Shown one piece after another: positions 35,999 through 45,873 of a DNA stretch of 64,000 nucleotides. The notes beneath the pieces were generated by a model. It worked only from the letters and a program-made list of their open reading frames with translations. It ran no database searches and was not told where the DNA came from. Position numbers and translations under genes: made by a program. This DNA comes from Bacteroidota bacterium. Lineage in GTDB: Bacteria; Bacteroidota; Bacteroidia; AKYH767-A; 2013-40CM-41-45. The stretch lies in NCBI GenBank assembly GCA_004295015.1, contig SHNE01000021.1, positions 89,831 to 153,830 of the forward strand. The letters run 5' to 3'. Position 1 is the first letter of the stretch. Each line of letters opens with the position of its first letter.

Positions 35999-36589
35999 AT
36001 GAAAATTCTAAAACGAATATTACTCGTAATAGCTTTAATATTATTGATCGTGACCGGAATAGGTCTCCTCTTACCTTCTCATGTTCACGTTGAAAGAAGC
36101 ATGACTATCAATCAACCACAGGAGATGGTTTTTAACTATGTCAATAATATAAAAAATTGGAATTCCTGGTCGCCTTGGTTTGAATTGGACACTACTGCTT
36201 CCTACACGCAAGCAGGACCACCTTCAGGAGTGGGTGCTCAGCTAAGTTGGGTCAGCACTAATAAGGATGTTGGAAGAGGAAGTATGATCTATACAGAAGT
36301 CAGTAATCCGTCTCTCATTAAGCAGGATCTTAACTTCATGGAAGAAGGCGTTGCCCGGGGAGTGTATACCTTTGCTCCCGACGGTACCGGAACTAAAATT
36401 ACCTGGGCATTTGAATTTGATACCGGCTTTAATCCCTTGCTTCGAATACTCGGAAAATTTATGGATGGAATGGTTGGAAAAGATTTTGAAAAGGGACTCA
36501 CTAAATTGAAGACAATTCTGGAGTCCATGCCGGTGGAAGGTGGCTCCGGGGAAATTTCTGTTCCCGACACCATTCCTTCCGCTATCTGA
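35999..36589 (+). CDS. SRPBCC (polyketide cyclase/START-like) protein, copy 2
   Basis: A 196-residue paralogue of the preceding gene. It has the same N-terminal helix (MKILKRILLVIALILLIVTG), the shared HVERSMTINQPQEMVFNYVN and NIKNWNSWSPWFELD blocks, and KITWAFEFDTGFNPLLRILG. The C-terminal tail differs. The two copies are clearly diverged, so the duplication is old. A heterodimer or different ligands are possible; neither can be read from the sequence. Confidence 0.85.
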   Translation: MKILKRILLVIALILLIVTGIGLLLPSHVHVERSMTINQPQEMVFNYVNNIKNWNSWSPWFELDTTASYTQAGPPSGVGAQLSWVSTNKDVGRGSMIYTEVSNPSLIKQDLNFMEEGVARGVYTFAPDGTGTKITWAFEFDTGFNPLLRILGKFMDGMVGKDFEKGLTKLKTILESMPVEGGSGEISVPDTIPSAI

Positions 36590-36669
36590 CAGAAAAAATT
36601 ATTTCTTGAGCTGCATCATCCCGAATAGTCGTATTCACGGATTATCTGAAACTGAATCTACACGTCTTG

Positions 36670-37158
36670 ATGACAGATGTCTTCCCTAATAAAAAGATTC
36701 TGAGTGCTGAACAAGCCTTAATCCGCATACAGAAGTATTGTGCCTATCAGGAAAGAAGTCAGCAGGAGGTGAGAAACAAACTTTACCAGTGGGGATTGCG
36801 CAGTAATGAAATTGAGTCAATGATCGTTGATTTGATTCAGGATAATTTTTTGAAGGAAGAGCGTTTTGCAACAGCTTTTACGGGTGGTAAATTCCGACAG
36901 AAAAAATGGGGTAAAGTCAAAATAAAAATGGCTTTACAGGAGAAACGAGTTTCAGCACCATTGATTAAAAAAGCTTTGGCTGAGATTTCAGAAAAGGACT
37001 ACATTAAAACCCTCAAGGATGTAATCAGGATGAAGGAAAAGCTTGTCAAAGAGCCCAATAGCTATAAACGAAAACACATGATAGCTTCATATGCTATCCG
37101 GCGGGGATTTGAACCTGAATTAGTATGGAGTATAGTTGGGCAGGCGGATGAAGAGTGA
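36670..37158 (+). CDS. recX: Regulatory protein RecX
   Basis: A modulator of RecA filaments. It has 162 residues built from three-helix repeats: ALIRIQKYCAYQERSQQEVRN with KLYQWGL, DLIQDNFLKEERFATAFTGG with KFRQKKWGKVKIKMALQEK, and a C-terminal unit ending SYAIRRGFEPELVWSIVG. These match the RecX pattern (Y-L-x2-R-x2-S-x2-E-L-x3-L). The start is ATG 36670, one codon after an in-frame TTG. recA is not in the window. prfB follows 35 bases later. Confidence 0.9.
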   Translation: MTDVFPNKKILSAEQALIRIQKYCAYQERSQQEVRNKLYQWGLRSNEIESMIVDLIQDNFLKEERFATAFTGGKFRQKKWGKVKIKMALQEKRVSAPLIKKALAEISEKDYIKTLKDVIRMKEKLVKEPNSYKRKHMIASYAIRRGFEPELVWSIVGQADEE

Positions 37159-37177
37159 TAGATAGTTCCTTTTTTTA

Positions 37178-37185
37178 TACCTTTG
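37178..37185 (+). promoter_or_regulatory. -7 box giving a near-leaderless prfB mRNA
   Basis: TACCTTTG matches TAnnTTTG exactly; its last G is 9 bases before the prfB ATG at 37194, so the predicted 5' leader is about 5 bases or fewer. No clear -33 TTTG is seen. Confidence 0.5.
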
Positions 37186-37193
37186 CGCCCATT

Positions 37194-38280
37194 ATGACAA
37201 TAGAACAACTAAAAGAGATTAAGGAGCGCGCTGAAGTCCTGAGGAGGCATCTTTGACATCGATGGTAAAAAGAATTCCATTAGGCAGGAAGAACTGCTGA
37301 CCCATGCTCCGGGATTTTGGGAGAAACCAAAAGAAGCTGAGACAGTGCTGAAAAGCATTAAGCAAAAGAAGAACTGGACCGATCATTTTGATGAACTGTT
37401 TTCCTCCTATGAGGATCTCGCCGTTTTGTTTGATTTTTACAAGGCAGGAGATGTTAGTGAAGCAGAGATCAGTAAGCATTTGAAAGAAACCACAGCCTTG
37501 TTGGAGGATCTGGAATTCAAAAATATGCTGGGTGATCCCGAAGATTCCTTGAGTGCAATTATTAATATTAATTCCGGAGCCGGTGGAACTGAAAGCCAGG
37601 ATTGGGCCTCTATGCTCATGCGCATGTATATAATGTGGGCTGAGAAGCATGGCTTTAAAGTGACCGAACTTGATTTACAATATGGCGATACGGCAGGCAT
37701 CAAATCCTGCTCTTTGGAAATTGATGGGGAATTTGCGTATGGTTATTTAAAGGGCGAGAGTGGAGTTCATCGTCTCGTTCGCATCTCTCCTTATGATTCC
37801 AATGCCCGTCGGCATACTTCATTCGCATCAGTTTATGCTTATCCTGTCGTAGATGATACAATTGAAATCGATATCAAAGATGGTGATATTGAAATGCAAA
37901 CATCACGTTCCGGAGGAGCAGGAGGACAGAACGTAAACAAGGTCGAAACGAAAGTTCAGCTGACACACAAACCCACAGGGATTGTTGTTGTTTGTCAGGT
38001 TGAACGTTCCCAGGTTGGGAACAGAGCCCGTGCAATGAAAATGCTCAAATCCCAACTTTACGAATTGGAAATGCGGAAACAACTCGAGGCGAAGGCTGCT
38101 ACTGAGGCAACAAAGCGTAAAATAGAATGGGGTTCACAAATCCGAAATTATGTTATGCATCCCTACAAACTGGTGAAGGATATCCGTACAGATACAGAAA
38201 CATCAGATGTTCAAGGTGTGATGGATGGAGAGCTTGACCAGTTTATCAAAGCCTATTTAATGGATGCTTCAGCTCATTAG
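37194..38280 (+). CDS. prfB: Peptide chain release factor 2, expressed by programmed +1 frameshift
   Basis: RF2 ends translation at UGA and UAA. Frame 1 runs 37194-37253 and meets an in-frame TGA at 37254; skipping T37254 continues in frame from 37255 to 38280, giving about 361 residues. The slip site CTT TGA C with AGGAGG three bases upstream is the classical autoregulatory signal. GGQ is at 243-245 in [14 protein letters not shown]. The stop-recognition tripeptide is SPY (198-200) where RF2 usually has SPF. Simple gene finders miss the first 20 codons and start at ATG 37345. The ArsC-like gene follows 3 bases after the stop. Confidence 0.96.
37242..37257 (+). promoter_or_regulatory. prfB: Programmed +1 frameshift signal of prfB
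   Basis: AGGAGG (37242-37247), spacer CAT, slippery CTT (37251-37253), stop TGA (37254-37256), then C. Spacing is identical to the Escherichia coli signal AGGGGG-TAT-CTT-TGA-C. When RF2 is scarce the ribosome pauses at TGA and shifts, restoring RF2. Confidence 0.95.
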
Positions 38281-38283
38281 TCT

Positions 38284-38631
38284 ATGATAGAAATTTGGTT
38301 TAAGTCTACATGCAGCACATGCAAAACCGCGCTCTCACTAATTAAAGAACAAACAGATGAGGAAATTTCCATTGTTGAATATACGGTGGAAGTGCCTACT
38401 CAAAAGGATATCCGTGCTGTATTGAAAATGTTGAATTTGAAAGCAGAGGATATTGTCCGTAAAAAGGAGGAACTGTATAAGAAGAAGTACCTCAATAAAA
38501 AACTGACAAATGCCGAATGGATTAAAGTACTTTCAAAAAACCCGATCCTTATTGAGAGACCAATCATTGTAAAAGATGGGAAAGCAATCATAGGACGCCC
38601 TGCAACAAGGGTTATGGAAATTTTTAAATGA
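38284..38631 (+). CDS. ArsC/Spx-type thioredoxin-fold protein
   Basis: A 115-residue protein of the ArsC family: IWFKSTCSTCKTAL carries a CxxC pair, followed by VEYTVEVPTQKDI, KNPILIERPIIV and IIGRPATRVMEIF, the family's conserved order including the Arg-Pro motif. It could be an arsenate reductase-like enzyme or a YffB/Spx-like protein; no arsenic resistance genes adjoin. It lies 3 bases after prfB and 20 bases before fumC, so probably in one operon. Confidence 0.85.
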   Translation: MIEIWFKSTCSTCKTALSLIKEQTDEEISIVEYTVEVPTQKDIRAVLKMLNLKAEDIVRKKEELYKKKYLNKKLTNAEWIKVLSKNPILIERPIIVKDGKAIIGRPATRVMEIFK

Positions 38632-38651
38632 TTAGATAAATATTCAATATC

Positions 38652-40055
38652 ATGAAGACAAGGAAAGAAAAGGACACCATGGGGATTGTAGAAGTTCCCG
38701 CACATGTATATTGGGGCGCTCAAACACAACGCTCTATAGAGAATTTTAAAATTGCTCAGGATATCAATAAAATGCCGGTTGAAATCATACGTGCATTTGC
38801 CATTCTGAAAAAGGCTGCTGCACTTACGAATCTGGATGCCGGAATACTTTCAAAAGAGAGTTGTGAACTTATCGGAAAAGTTTGTGATGAAATCCTTGCT
38901 TCCAAACTGGACGATCAGTTTCCCTTAGTTGTTTGGCAAACAGGTTCCGGTACACAATCAAACATGAATGTAAACGAGGTTATTGCGTATCGCGCTCATG
39001 TTATCAACGGAGGAAGTCTTGAAGATGAAAAAAAAGTAATTCATCCTAATGATGATGTGAACAAATCACAATCATCAAACGACACATTTCCAACAGCAAT
39101 GCATATTGCGGCCTATCAAATTCTTGTTGAAAAAACACTGCCGGGTTTAAAAAAACTGCGTGATACGCTTGATAGGAAGGCAAAAGAGTTCATGATGGTA
39201 GTAAAGATTGGAAGGACGCATTTGATGGATGCAACACCGCTGACACTTGGTCAGGAAATAAGTGGCTACGTTTCTCAATTGAATCATGGAATAAAAGCGA
39301 TTGAAAATTCGTTAAGTCATTTGTCAGAATTGGCACTGGGAGGGACTGCTGTTGGCACAGGAATCAATACTCCAAAGGGTTATTCAGAGAATGTTGCAAA
39401 ACACATAGCAAAATTATCCTCTATTCCATTTGTTACTGCTGAGAATAAATTTGAAGCCTTAGCTGCTCATGATGCGATTGTTGAAACGCATGGGGCCTTG
39501 AAAACGGTTGCTTGTTCATTAATGAAAATTGCTAATGATATTCGTCTGCTTGCTTCCGGTCCTCGTTGCGGTATAGGTGAATTGCATATTCCTGACAATG
39601 AACCGGGTTCTTCAATTATGCCGGGAAAGGTCAATCCAACTCAGTGCGAAGCGATGACAATGGTGGCAGCACAGGTATTGGGAAATGATGTCGCGATCAA
39701 TATAGGCGGTGCGACCGGACATTTCGAACTTAATGTTTTCAAGCCGATGATGATTTATAATTTCCTTCATTCGGCAAGACTGATCGGGGATGTTTGTGTT
39801 TCCTTCAATGATAAATGTGCAGAAGGAATAGAGCCTATCAGAGAGAATATAAAGAATAATCTTGAAAATTCATTGATGCTTGTTACTGCATTGAATACAA
39901 AGATTGGCTATTACAAAGCTGCAGAGATTGCTCAAACAGCTCACAAGCAGGGAAAGACGCTAAAACAAACTGCGATCGAACTTGGATATGTTACGTCTGA
40001 ACAATTCGACGAATGGGTGAAACCTGAAGATATGGTAGGGGATTTGCCTAAATAA
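38652..40055 (+). CDS. fumC: Class II fumarate hydratase
   Basis: Interconverts fumarate and malate in the TCA cycle. It has 467 residues, the normal length. Motifs: [48 protein letters not shown] and the signature [16 protein letters not shown] with the catalytic Ser loop. It starts at ATG 38652 and overlaps the convergent manC-like gene by 8 bases. No terminator is visible between them. Confidence 0.97.
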   Translation: MKTRKEKDTMGIVEVPAHVYWGAQTQRSIENFKIAQDINKMPVEIIRAFAILKKAAALTNLDAGILSKESCELIGKVCDEILASKLDDQFPLVVWQTGSGTQSNMNVNEVIAYRAHVINGGSLEDEKKVIHPNDDVNKSQSSNDTFPTAMHIAAYQILVEKTLPGLKKLRDTLDRKAKEFMMVVKIGRTHLMDATPLTLGQEISGYVSQLNHGIKAIENSLSHLSELALGGTAVGTGINTPKGYSENVAKHIAKLSSIPFVTAENKFEALAAHDAIVETHGALKTVACSLMKIANDIRLLASGPRCGIGELHIPDNEPGSSIMPGKVNPTQCEAMTMVAAQVLGNDVAINIGGATGHFELNVFKPMMIYNFLHSARLIGDVCVSFNDKCAEGIEPIRENIKNNLENSLMLVTALNTKIGYYKAAEIAQTAHKQGKTLKQTAIELGYVTSEQFDEWVKPEDMVGDLPK

Positions 40056-41133
40056 ATTTATCGCCCTTTTTTAATTTCACATCGTTTACCAGATTTCGAA
40101 TTTGTTGCTCGTCTTCCTTTGGGCAAATCAGGAGTACCTGGTCGGTATCTACGATGATAAAATCTTCTAATCCCTGAATAACTGCAAGCTTGTTTCCGGG
40201 AATGTTGATCACGCAATTGGAAGTATTGTCCAGCATCACATGCGGCCCGACTACTGCATTTTTATGTTGGTCATGAGGAAGTTGTTCATAGAGGGATTTC
40301 CATGTACCCAAATCGCTCCAGCCAAATTCAGCACTTAAAACGTATACGTTTTTTGCTTTCTCCATGATTCCATAATCTATAGAGATGTTCGTGCACTTTT
40401 CGTAAGTTTTTCGAATAAAGGCTGATTCTTCCGGTGTGTTATAGATATTTTTACCTTCCTGAAATAAAGTATACATGTCAGGCAGATTTTTTTCAAATGC
40501 CTCAAGTATAGCTTTAGTGTTCCACAAAAATATTCCGGAATTCCACAGAAACTCTCCGCTTTTCAGAAAGAATTTAGCCATTTCAAGATTCGGTTTTTCG
40601 GTGAATGTTTTCACCTCATTGATTCCGAAATTCTCATCTTCAACTTTCTCTTTAAATTGAATATAACCATATCCCGTATCCGGTCTGCTCGGTTGTATGC
40701 CGATCGTCAGAAGGCCTTGAGTTTTTCTCGTGAATTCAAGTCCGATTCTTATTGCCTCCTGGAAATTTTTTTCATCATTAATAACATGATCTGAAGGAGC
40801 CACTACCATGTTGGCATCAGGATTTACCTGAAATATTTTAAATGCAGCATAAGCAATGCAAGGGGCGGTATTCCGTCTTTGAGGTTCAGCTAATACCTGA
40901 TTCTTGTTTAACTCAGGGATTTGAGAAAATACATGACCCTGATATTGCTCGTTTGTGACTATATAAATATTTTCAGGAGGACATATTTTAAGAAATCGTT
41001 CATAGGTCTGACGGATCAAAGTTTTTCCCGTTCCCATTATGTCAAGGAACTGTTTTGGTAATGTGTTACGACTCATGGGCCAGAAGCGGCTTCCTATGCC
41101 ACCGGCCATGATGATGCAGTAATTGTTTTTCAT
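40048..41133 (-). CDS. manC: Mannose-1-phosphate guanylyltransferase
   Basis: Makes GDP-mannose for glycan synthesis. It has 361 residues, the short form lacking the phosphomannose isomerase domain. The nucleotide-binding start [16 protein letters not shown] with LPKQFLDI is diagnostic; [22 protein letters not shown] and [10 protein letters not shown] follow in the usual order. It overlaps the end of fumC. It is separate from the aminotransferase upstream (96-base gap) on the same strand. Confidence 0.95.
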   Translation of the reverse strand: MKNNYCIIMAGGIGSRFWPMSRNTLPKQFLDIMGTGKTLIRQTYERFLKICPPENIYIVTNEQYQGHVFSQIPELNKNQVLAEPQRRNTAPCIAYAAFKIFQVNPDANMVVAPSDHVINDEKNFQEAIRIGLEFTRKTQGLLTIGIQPSRPDTGYGYIQFKEKVEDENFGINEVKTFTEKPNLEMAKFFLKSGEFLWNSGIFLWNTKAILEAFEKNLPDMYTLFQEGKNIYNTPEESAFIRKTYEKCTNISIDYGIMEKAKNVYVLSAEFGWSDLGTWKSLYEQLPHDQHKNAVVGPHVMLDNTSNCVINIPGNKLAVIQGLEDFIIVDTDQVLLICPKEDEQQIRNLVNDVKLKKGDKFI

Positions 41134-41229
41134 CAGGAATTAATTGTACGACGCGTTGTTTTAGGTAAAAGTCGGTCGATAGGCGAAAATTTGTGCTTTA
41201 TTATTATATAAAATAAATCATTTTATGAC

Positions 41230-42519
41230 TCAGGACAGTCCGGATAATGCCTTCCTTAGTGAACCAATCACATCATTAATCTCATTTAATTTGCAAGTGC
41301 CCACTGATAGTCTGTACCATGGAGAATCATCTGCCGAACCGAATGCAGAGAAAGGGACAATCCCCAGTTTGGCTTCATCAAGGATATATTGCGTAACTTC
41401 TTTTTGATTGTTCAGCACTTTTCCGGAAGCAGTTTTCTTTCCCGTTAAGTTCAACTGCACAGTAAGATATATGGCAGCTTGGGGAGTAATTGCGCTAACA
41501 GGAAATCCTTCTTTTTTTAATTCATTAAATCCATGATAAAATCCTTCAAGCCTTGCATTAATTTCTTGTTTGAATGAAGTGATAAATTTATCGAAATTAG
41601 TTTTCTGCTGTAAGTATTTACCGGTTGCAACCTGCTCTGCTTTTGGAGCCCAGGCACCAACATGCGATAAGATTGCTCTCATTTTATTAATAATATGTTT
41701 CGGTCCGAATGCCCATCCAACACGTACACCGGTTGCGGCAAGTGATTTGGATATTCCATCGATAAAGATGGTGTAATCTTTCATCTCAGGACGTAGAGAA
41801 ACCGGATTGTAATGTTCTGTTTGTCCAAATGTCAACATCCAGTAAATCTGATCATATATCAGATACAAAGGCTTGGCTTTGCCTTTGCGTTTTTTATTTT
41901 CTTCTAATACGAGATCGCAGATTTCGGCGAGCATTTCCTTGTTGAATACAGTTCCGGTTGGGTTTAACGGAGAACATAGGGCAAGAATAGTTGCATTGTG
42001 CAGGTGAGGCCTGATGTCTTCAGCCGTTGGCATGAAATTATTTTCAGGCCTTGTTTCAATCATAATTGCCTGTGAACTGCTTAGATGGGTATAATGATTG
42101 TTGTTCCAGGAAGGAACCGGAAAGACAACAGTATCTTTCGCATCCAGCAACGTAGTGTAGGTCGCATAAATCAAGGGGCGTGCACCTCCTGATATCAATA
42201 TTTCATCTGCGCTATAGTCAAGGGCTTCACGCTCTTTTAAAAACTCTGAAACTGTGGTCCGAAGCTCTTGTATGCCATTCGCTGCAGGGTAGTTTGTCTC
42301 TTTGTTTTCATAAGCCTTGATTATTTCAAGGGTCAATTCGGAAGGAATCGGAAAGAGGTTTGGGTCGAAATCACCAATAGTGTAATTGAAAATTTTATCA
42401 CCGTTGCGAATCTTATCATTAATCTCCGCTGCAAGCTTTATAATTTCCGATCCAATCAGATTTTCTGCCATTGTTGACACCTGAGTCGCGGAGTTTTGGG
42501 CAGCTAGTGTTTCATTCAT
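41230..42519 (-). CDS. Pyridoxal-phosphate aminotransferase, class I/II (aspartate aminotransferase-like)
   Basis: A 429-residue fold-type I aminotransferase. The phosphate-binding and substrate motifs are NYPAANGIQELR, ISGGARPLIYA and SPLNPTGTVF; the PLP Lys is 258 in DGISKSLAATGVRVGWAFGP; the C-terminal Arg is in WYRLSVGTC. It is probably aspartate or aromatic aminotransferase-like, but specificity cannot be set. It starts at ATG 42519. The 169-base gap upstream to the SprT-like gene shows nothing definite. Confidence 0.93.
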   Translation of the reverse strand: MNETLAAQNSATQVSTMAENLIGSEIIKLAAEINDKIRNGDKIFNYTIGDFDPNLFPIPSELTLEIIKAYENKETNYPAANGIQELRTTVSEFLKEREALDYSADEILISGGARPLIYATYTTLLDAKDTVVFPVPSWNNNHYTHLSSSQAIMIETRPENNFMPTAEDIRPHLHNATILALCSPLNPTGTVFNKEMLAEICDLVLEENKKRKGKAKPLYLIYDQIYWMLTFGQTEHYNPVSLRPEMKDYTIFIDGISKSLAATGVRVGWAFGPKHIINKMRAILSHVGAWAPKAEQVATGKYLQQKTNFDKFITSFKQEINARLEGFYHGFNELKKEGFPVSAITPQAAIYLTVQLNLTGKKTASGKVLNNQKEVTQYILDEAKLGIVPFSAFGSADDSPWYRLSVGTCKLNEINDVIGSLRKALSGLS

Positions 42520-42688
42520 TAAGAGCTGATTTTAATTGGATGGGTATAGGACAAATATAAACAATATTGGACTAATTCGATCTCTTAACACCCTAAATAT
42601 CCGAAAAACCAAGGGGGCCAATCACCTGCTATTATTGCCGGTAAATTTTATAGCTTGGATTTCAGGCCTTTTGAATTTGGCTCATTAG

Positions 42689-43321
42689 TCAGGTATTATG
42701 AACTATAACCTCAGCCAAGCCATTGACCAGATAAGCACGTTTACTTTTTATCTCTATACAATGGAATCTGGTGCGTCTTTTTTCTCCCTTTCTGAATATT
42801 AAACCTGATCTCGATTGATGAATACTGAATTCGGTACCCGAGGCAAGTTCTTCAAGATGGATGACAGGATTATCACCCGGATCATCGTATTTTTTTAGCA
42901 CTCTGTGGAGCTGCTGATCATTACAACTCGATGCTGCAGGGTTTCGTACATAATTCAATAGTGCTTTTTCGATGTCTGAAGGAAAAATATTTTTTCGTAT
43001 AAAATCTGTGAGCAATAAACGGAACTCATGTTTCCACTCTTTACCATGAGGATCGTGTCGATGCTTGTATCGGGTGAAGCAATGCAGATGAGCAACTTCA
43101 TGCGTAAATGTAATCAGGAAAGAATAGGGGTTCAAATCGTGATTTACTGATATGTGATGCCCTTCTCCATTTTCAAGGGGTTTGTAGTCGCCATATTTAC
43201 TAGCCCTGCCCCGCGTTATTCTCAAATGAATATTCTTCTCAATGATCCATGACGAACAAAGTTCAACACAGTTTTCAGGAACATACTTGGCAAGTACTTT
43301 GGCGATTCCTTCTTTGGACAT
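42689..43321 (-). CDS. SprT-like zinc metalloprotease-fold protein
   Basis: A 210-residue protein with the SprT-like zinc motif FTHEVAHLHCF (HEVAH at 74-78) followed by HRHDPHGKEWKHEFR, the third-ligand region of this family. The eukaryotic relative SPRTN degrades DNA-crosslinked proteins; the bacterial function is unknown. The C-terminal 80 residues form a separate small domain (AYLVNGLAEVIVHN). It starts at ATG 43321, 109 bases after the feoB stop on the same strand. Confidence 0.85.
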   Translation of the reverse strand: MSKEGIAKVLAKYVPENCVELCSSWIIEKNIHLRITRGRASKYGDYKPLENGEGHHISVNHDLNPYSFLITFTHEVAHLHCFTRYKHRHDPHGKEWKHEFRLLLTDFIRKNIFPSDIEKALLNYVRNPAASSCNDQQLHRVLKKYDDPGDNPVIHLEELASGTEFSIHQSRSGLIFRKGEKRRTRFHCIEIKSKRAYLVNGLAEVIVHNT

Positions 43322-43430
43322 ACAGGCAGGCTCTAACTATAAAGGCGAAGGTTATAAAAAAACCAATAGGAGAGAAGTAGCTTTGGAAAGTCTTTCAACA
43401 AGGATTTTTTTAAATCCGGTCTGTGGAAAC

Positions 43431-45560
43431 TCAGGGCTTTAGAAGCTGATAAACAATTAAACTGGCGAGGTAAGCCAAGCCGCTCATATAAAGAATTTGG
43501 ATCAGGGGATAGCGAATCCTTTTTGTTTCTCTGTAAACAACAGCAACTGTACTCATACATTGCATGGCAAAAGCATAAAATAGCATTAAAGATAATCCTA
43601 CTGCAAAAGTATAGCGAGGTCCTCCGGTATGCGGATTGACTTCCGCTGCCATCTTCTCTTTGATGGTAAGCTTAGCTGACTCATCGCCGCCCACACTGTA
43701 AATCGTAGACATCGTACCAACAAAGACTTCACGCGCAGCAAAAGAAGTGATTAATGCAATTCCAATTTTCCAGTCAAAACCCAATGGTTCTATAGCAGGC
43801 TCAATAAAATGTCCGAGTTTTCCTGCATAAGAAGCTTCCAGTTTTTCTGTCTGAACAAGTCGTGAAACTTCTGATGCCTGAATCTGACCGGATAAACTTT
43901 GTCCTTCATATTTTTTCTCAATAGAATCAAAAACTCCTGACGGTCCAAAAGAAGATAAAACCCATAGAATTATAGATATGGCTACAATGACCTTTCCCGC
44001 ATCAAATAAAAATATTTTTACTTTTTCCAGAAGATGAATTCCAATTGATGACCATCGGGGAACTCTGTACATAGGGAGCTCCATAACAAAGAAACTGCGT
44101 TCCTTCTTTTTAATAATGTATTTCATGGCCAGTGCGGCTACCAGAGCAGCAACAAATCCAAGTAAATACAGAATCATCATTACCAATCCCTGCATGTTAA
44201 ATCCATAAATACTCCCTTTGGGAATTACAAGTGCAATAAGCAAAGTATATACCGGGAGTCGTGCTGAGCAACTCATCAGAGGTGTTACCATGATGGTGAT
44301 GAGTCGTTCTTTCCGGTTTTGAATGGTACGTGTTGACATAATTGCAGGAACAGCACAGGCAACACTGCTCATTAAAGGAATGAGTGATTTTCCATTCATC
44401 CCGAATTTCTTCATAACCCGGTCCATGATAAAACTAACTCTTGCCATATACCCGGTGTCTTCCAGTATAGCCACAAAGAAAAAGAGAAGAGTAATCTGAG
44501 GAACAAAAACGACAATCCCGTTTAATCCGGCTAAAATTCCATCCACAATCAAATCATTCAAAAGACCGGATGGAAGGGAGCTGCGTACAAACTGGCTGAG
44601 TGAAACAAAGCCACTGTCAATTAAGTCCATTGGGTAAGAAGCCCAGGAAAAAATTACCTGAAAGATTAAAAACAAAACCACCATAAAAATTAAATAGCCC
44701 CAGACCCTGTGAGTAAGGAAGCTGTCAATTTTATATGAATTTGATTTTTGTACCGGATTTTCGAGTGATGTTAAATGATCTTTGAGAATCAGCGTGATAA
44801 CTTTGTATCTCTCCAGGGTTTCCCTGGCTTGCATTTGTTGCGGATCGAACTTGTGTTGCTCACAGATGGAAATGATTTTGTCTTTTTTCCACTGCTGCAT
44901 CTCAAATCCGGAAATGATATGGAGGTTATTAGCTCCAAGAAATGCATTGTAATTACTATCTACCTTTACGATGGATCTGAGTTCATCCACTACCTCCGGC
45001 GCAAATTCACGTACGTCGATAAAGTCTTTCACCGGTGAAACAAGTGGTAGAACGATAGCTTTCTTAAGTTCAGTGATACCTTTGCCGCTTCTGCCATCCA
45101 TAGGAATCACAGGTATGCCGAGGCGATCTGATAATCCTTTAAAGTCTATGGACATTTTTTTGTAGAGAACTATGTCCATCATATTAATGATGAGAATCAC
45201 CGGAATCTTTAAATCCAGAATCTGAGAGCAGAGAAAAAGATTTCTTTTGAGGTTGGTGCCATCGGCAATAACGATAGTGAGATCAGGATGAGATTCGTTA
45301 TTAGGATCACAAAGGATCTGAAAGGGGAGTATCTCTTCAGGCGATTTAGGATATAAGGAGTAGGTGCCAGGGAGATCAATAATTTCTGCTTCAACGACTT
45401 CTCCGCTATCAGATTTTAAATTTGTATAGCCGATTCGCTTTTCAACAGTTACTCCGGGAAAGTTTGCAACCTTTTGACGCAAACCGGTGAGTGCATTAAA
45501 AACGGTTGATTTACCACTATTCGGGTTTCCAACGAGCGCTATTTTAATTTTTCTTGACAA
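43431..45560 (-). CDS. feoB: Ferrous iron transport protein B
   Basis: An Fe(II) importer of the inner membrane, 709 residues. The N-terminal G domain has GNPNSGKST (11-19), PGTYSLYP (G3 region DLPGTYS) and a helical guanine-dissociation-inhibitor region; two Gate domains (GLNGIVVFVPQITLLFFFVAILEDTGYMARV region and its second copy SFAAREVFVGTM) lie in about ten membrane helices. The start is TTG 45560. feoA lies 73 bases upstream, forming a feoAB unit without feoC. Confidence 0.96.
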   Translation of the reverse strand: MSRKIKIALVGNPNSGKSTVFNALTGLRQKVANFPGVTVEKRIGYTNLKSDSGEVVEAEIIDLPGTYSLYPKSPEEILPFQILCDPNNESHPDLTIVIADGTNLKRNLFLCSQILDLKIPVILIINMMDIVLYKKMSIDFKGLSDRLGIPVIPMDGRSGKGITELKKAIVLPLVSPVKDFIDVREFAPEVVDELRSIVKVDSNYNAFLGANNLHIISGFEMQQWKKDKIISICEQHKFDPQQMQARETLERYKVITLILKDHLTSLENPVQKSNSYKIDSFLTHRVWGYLIFMVVLFLIFQVIFSWASYPMDLIDSGFVSLSQFVRSSLPSGLLNDLIVDGILAGLNGIVVFVPQITLLFFFVAILEDTGYMARVSFIMDRVMKKFGMNGKSLIPLMSSVACAVPAIMSTRTIQNRKERLITIMVTPLMSCSARLPVYTLLIALVIPKGSIYGFNMQGLVMMILYLLGFVAALVAALAMKYIIKKKERSFFVMELPMYRVPRWSSIGIHLLEKVKIFLFDAGKVIVAISIILWVLSSFGPSGVFDSIEKKYEGQSLSGQIQASEVSRLVQTEKLEASYAGKLGHFIEPAIEPLGFDWKIGIALITSFAAREVFVGTMSTIYSVGGDESAKLTIKEKMAAEVNPHTGGPRYTFAVGLSLMLFYAFAMQCMSTVAVVYRETKRIRYPLIQILYMSGLAYLASLIVYQLLKP

Positions 45561-45633
45561 TTCTTTTTGGATTCTCTGTTGAAACGATCAATTAAAAACA
45601 AACAGGAACAAATTCCCGCCTAATGGGAAAAAT

Positions 45634-45873
45634 TTACTCCTGAATTCTGACTCGCACTGTACTTGCTTCCGCTTTTCTTAATCCCAGCATATAACCTGAG
45701 ATAGAAATTGCTATAGGATCTCCCAATGGCGCAATGCGAATTACTTCAATTAATTCGCCGGGAATGCATCCCATCTCAAGCAATTTGAGTGAAAGTTCAT
45801 AGTCAGTGAAGGAGTCAATTACCCCTTTTTGGCCTTTTCGCATACTTGAAAGGGTTCTCACTGTTTCCGGCAT
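45634..45873 (-). CDS. feoA: Ferrous iron transport protein A
   Basis: A 79-residue SH3-like cytoplasmic partner of FeoB. The typical pattern is visible: MRKGQKGVIDSF, LLEMGCIPGELIEVIR, PLGDPIAISISGYMLGLRK. It heads the feoAB unit. A -7 box and an inverted repeat lie just upstream (see the regulatory entry), in keeping with iron control. Confidence 0.93.
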   Translation of the reverse strand: MPETVRTLSSMRKGQKGVIDSFTDYELSLKLLEMGCIPGELIEVIRIAPLGDPIAISISGYMLGLRKAEASTVRVRIQE

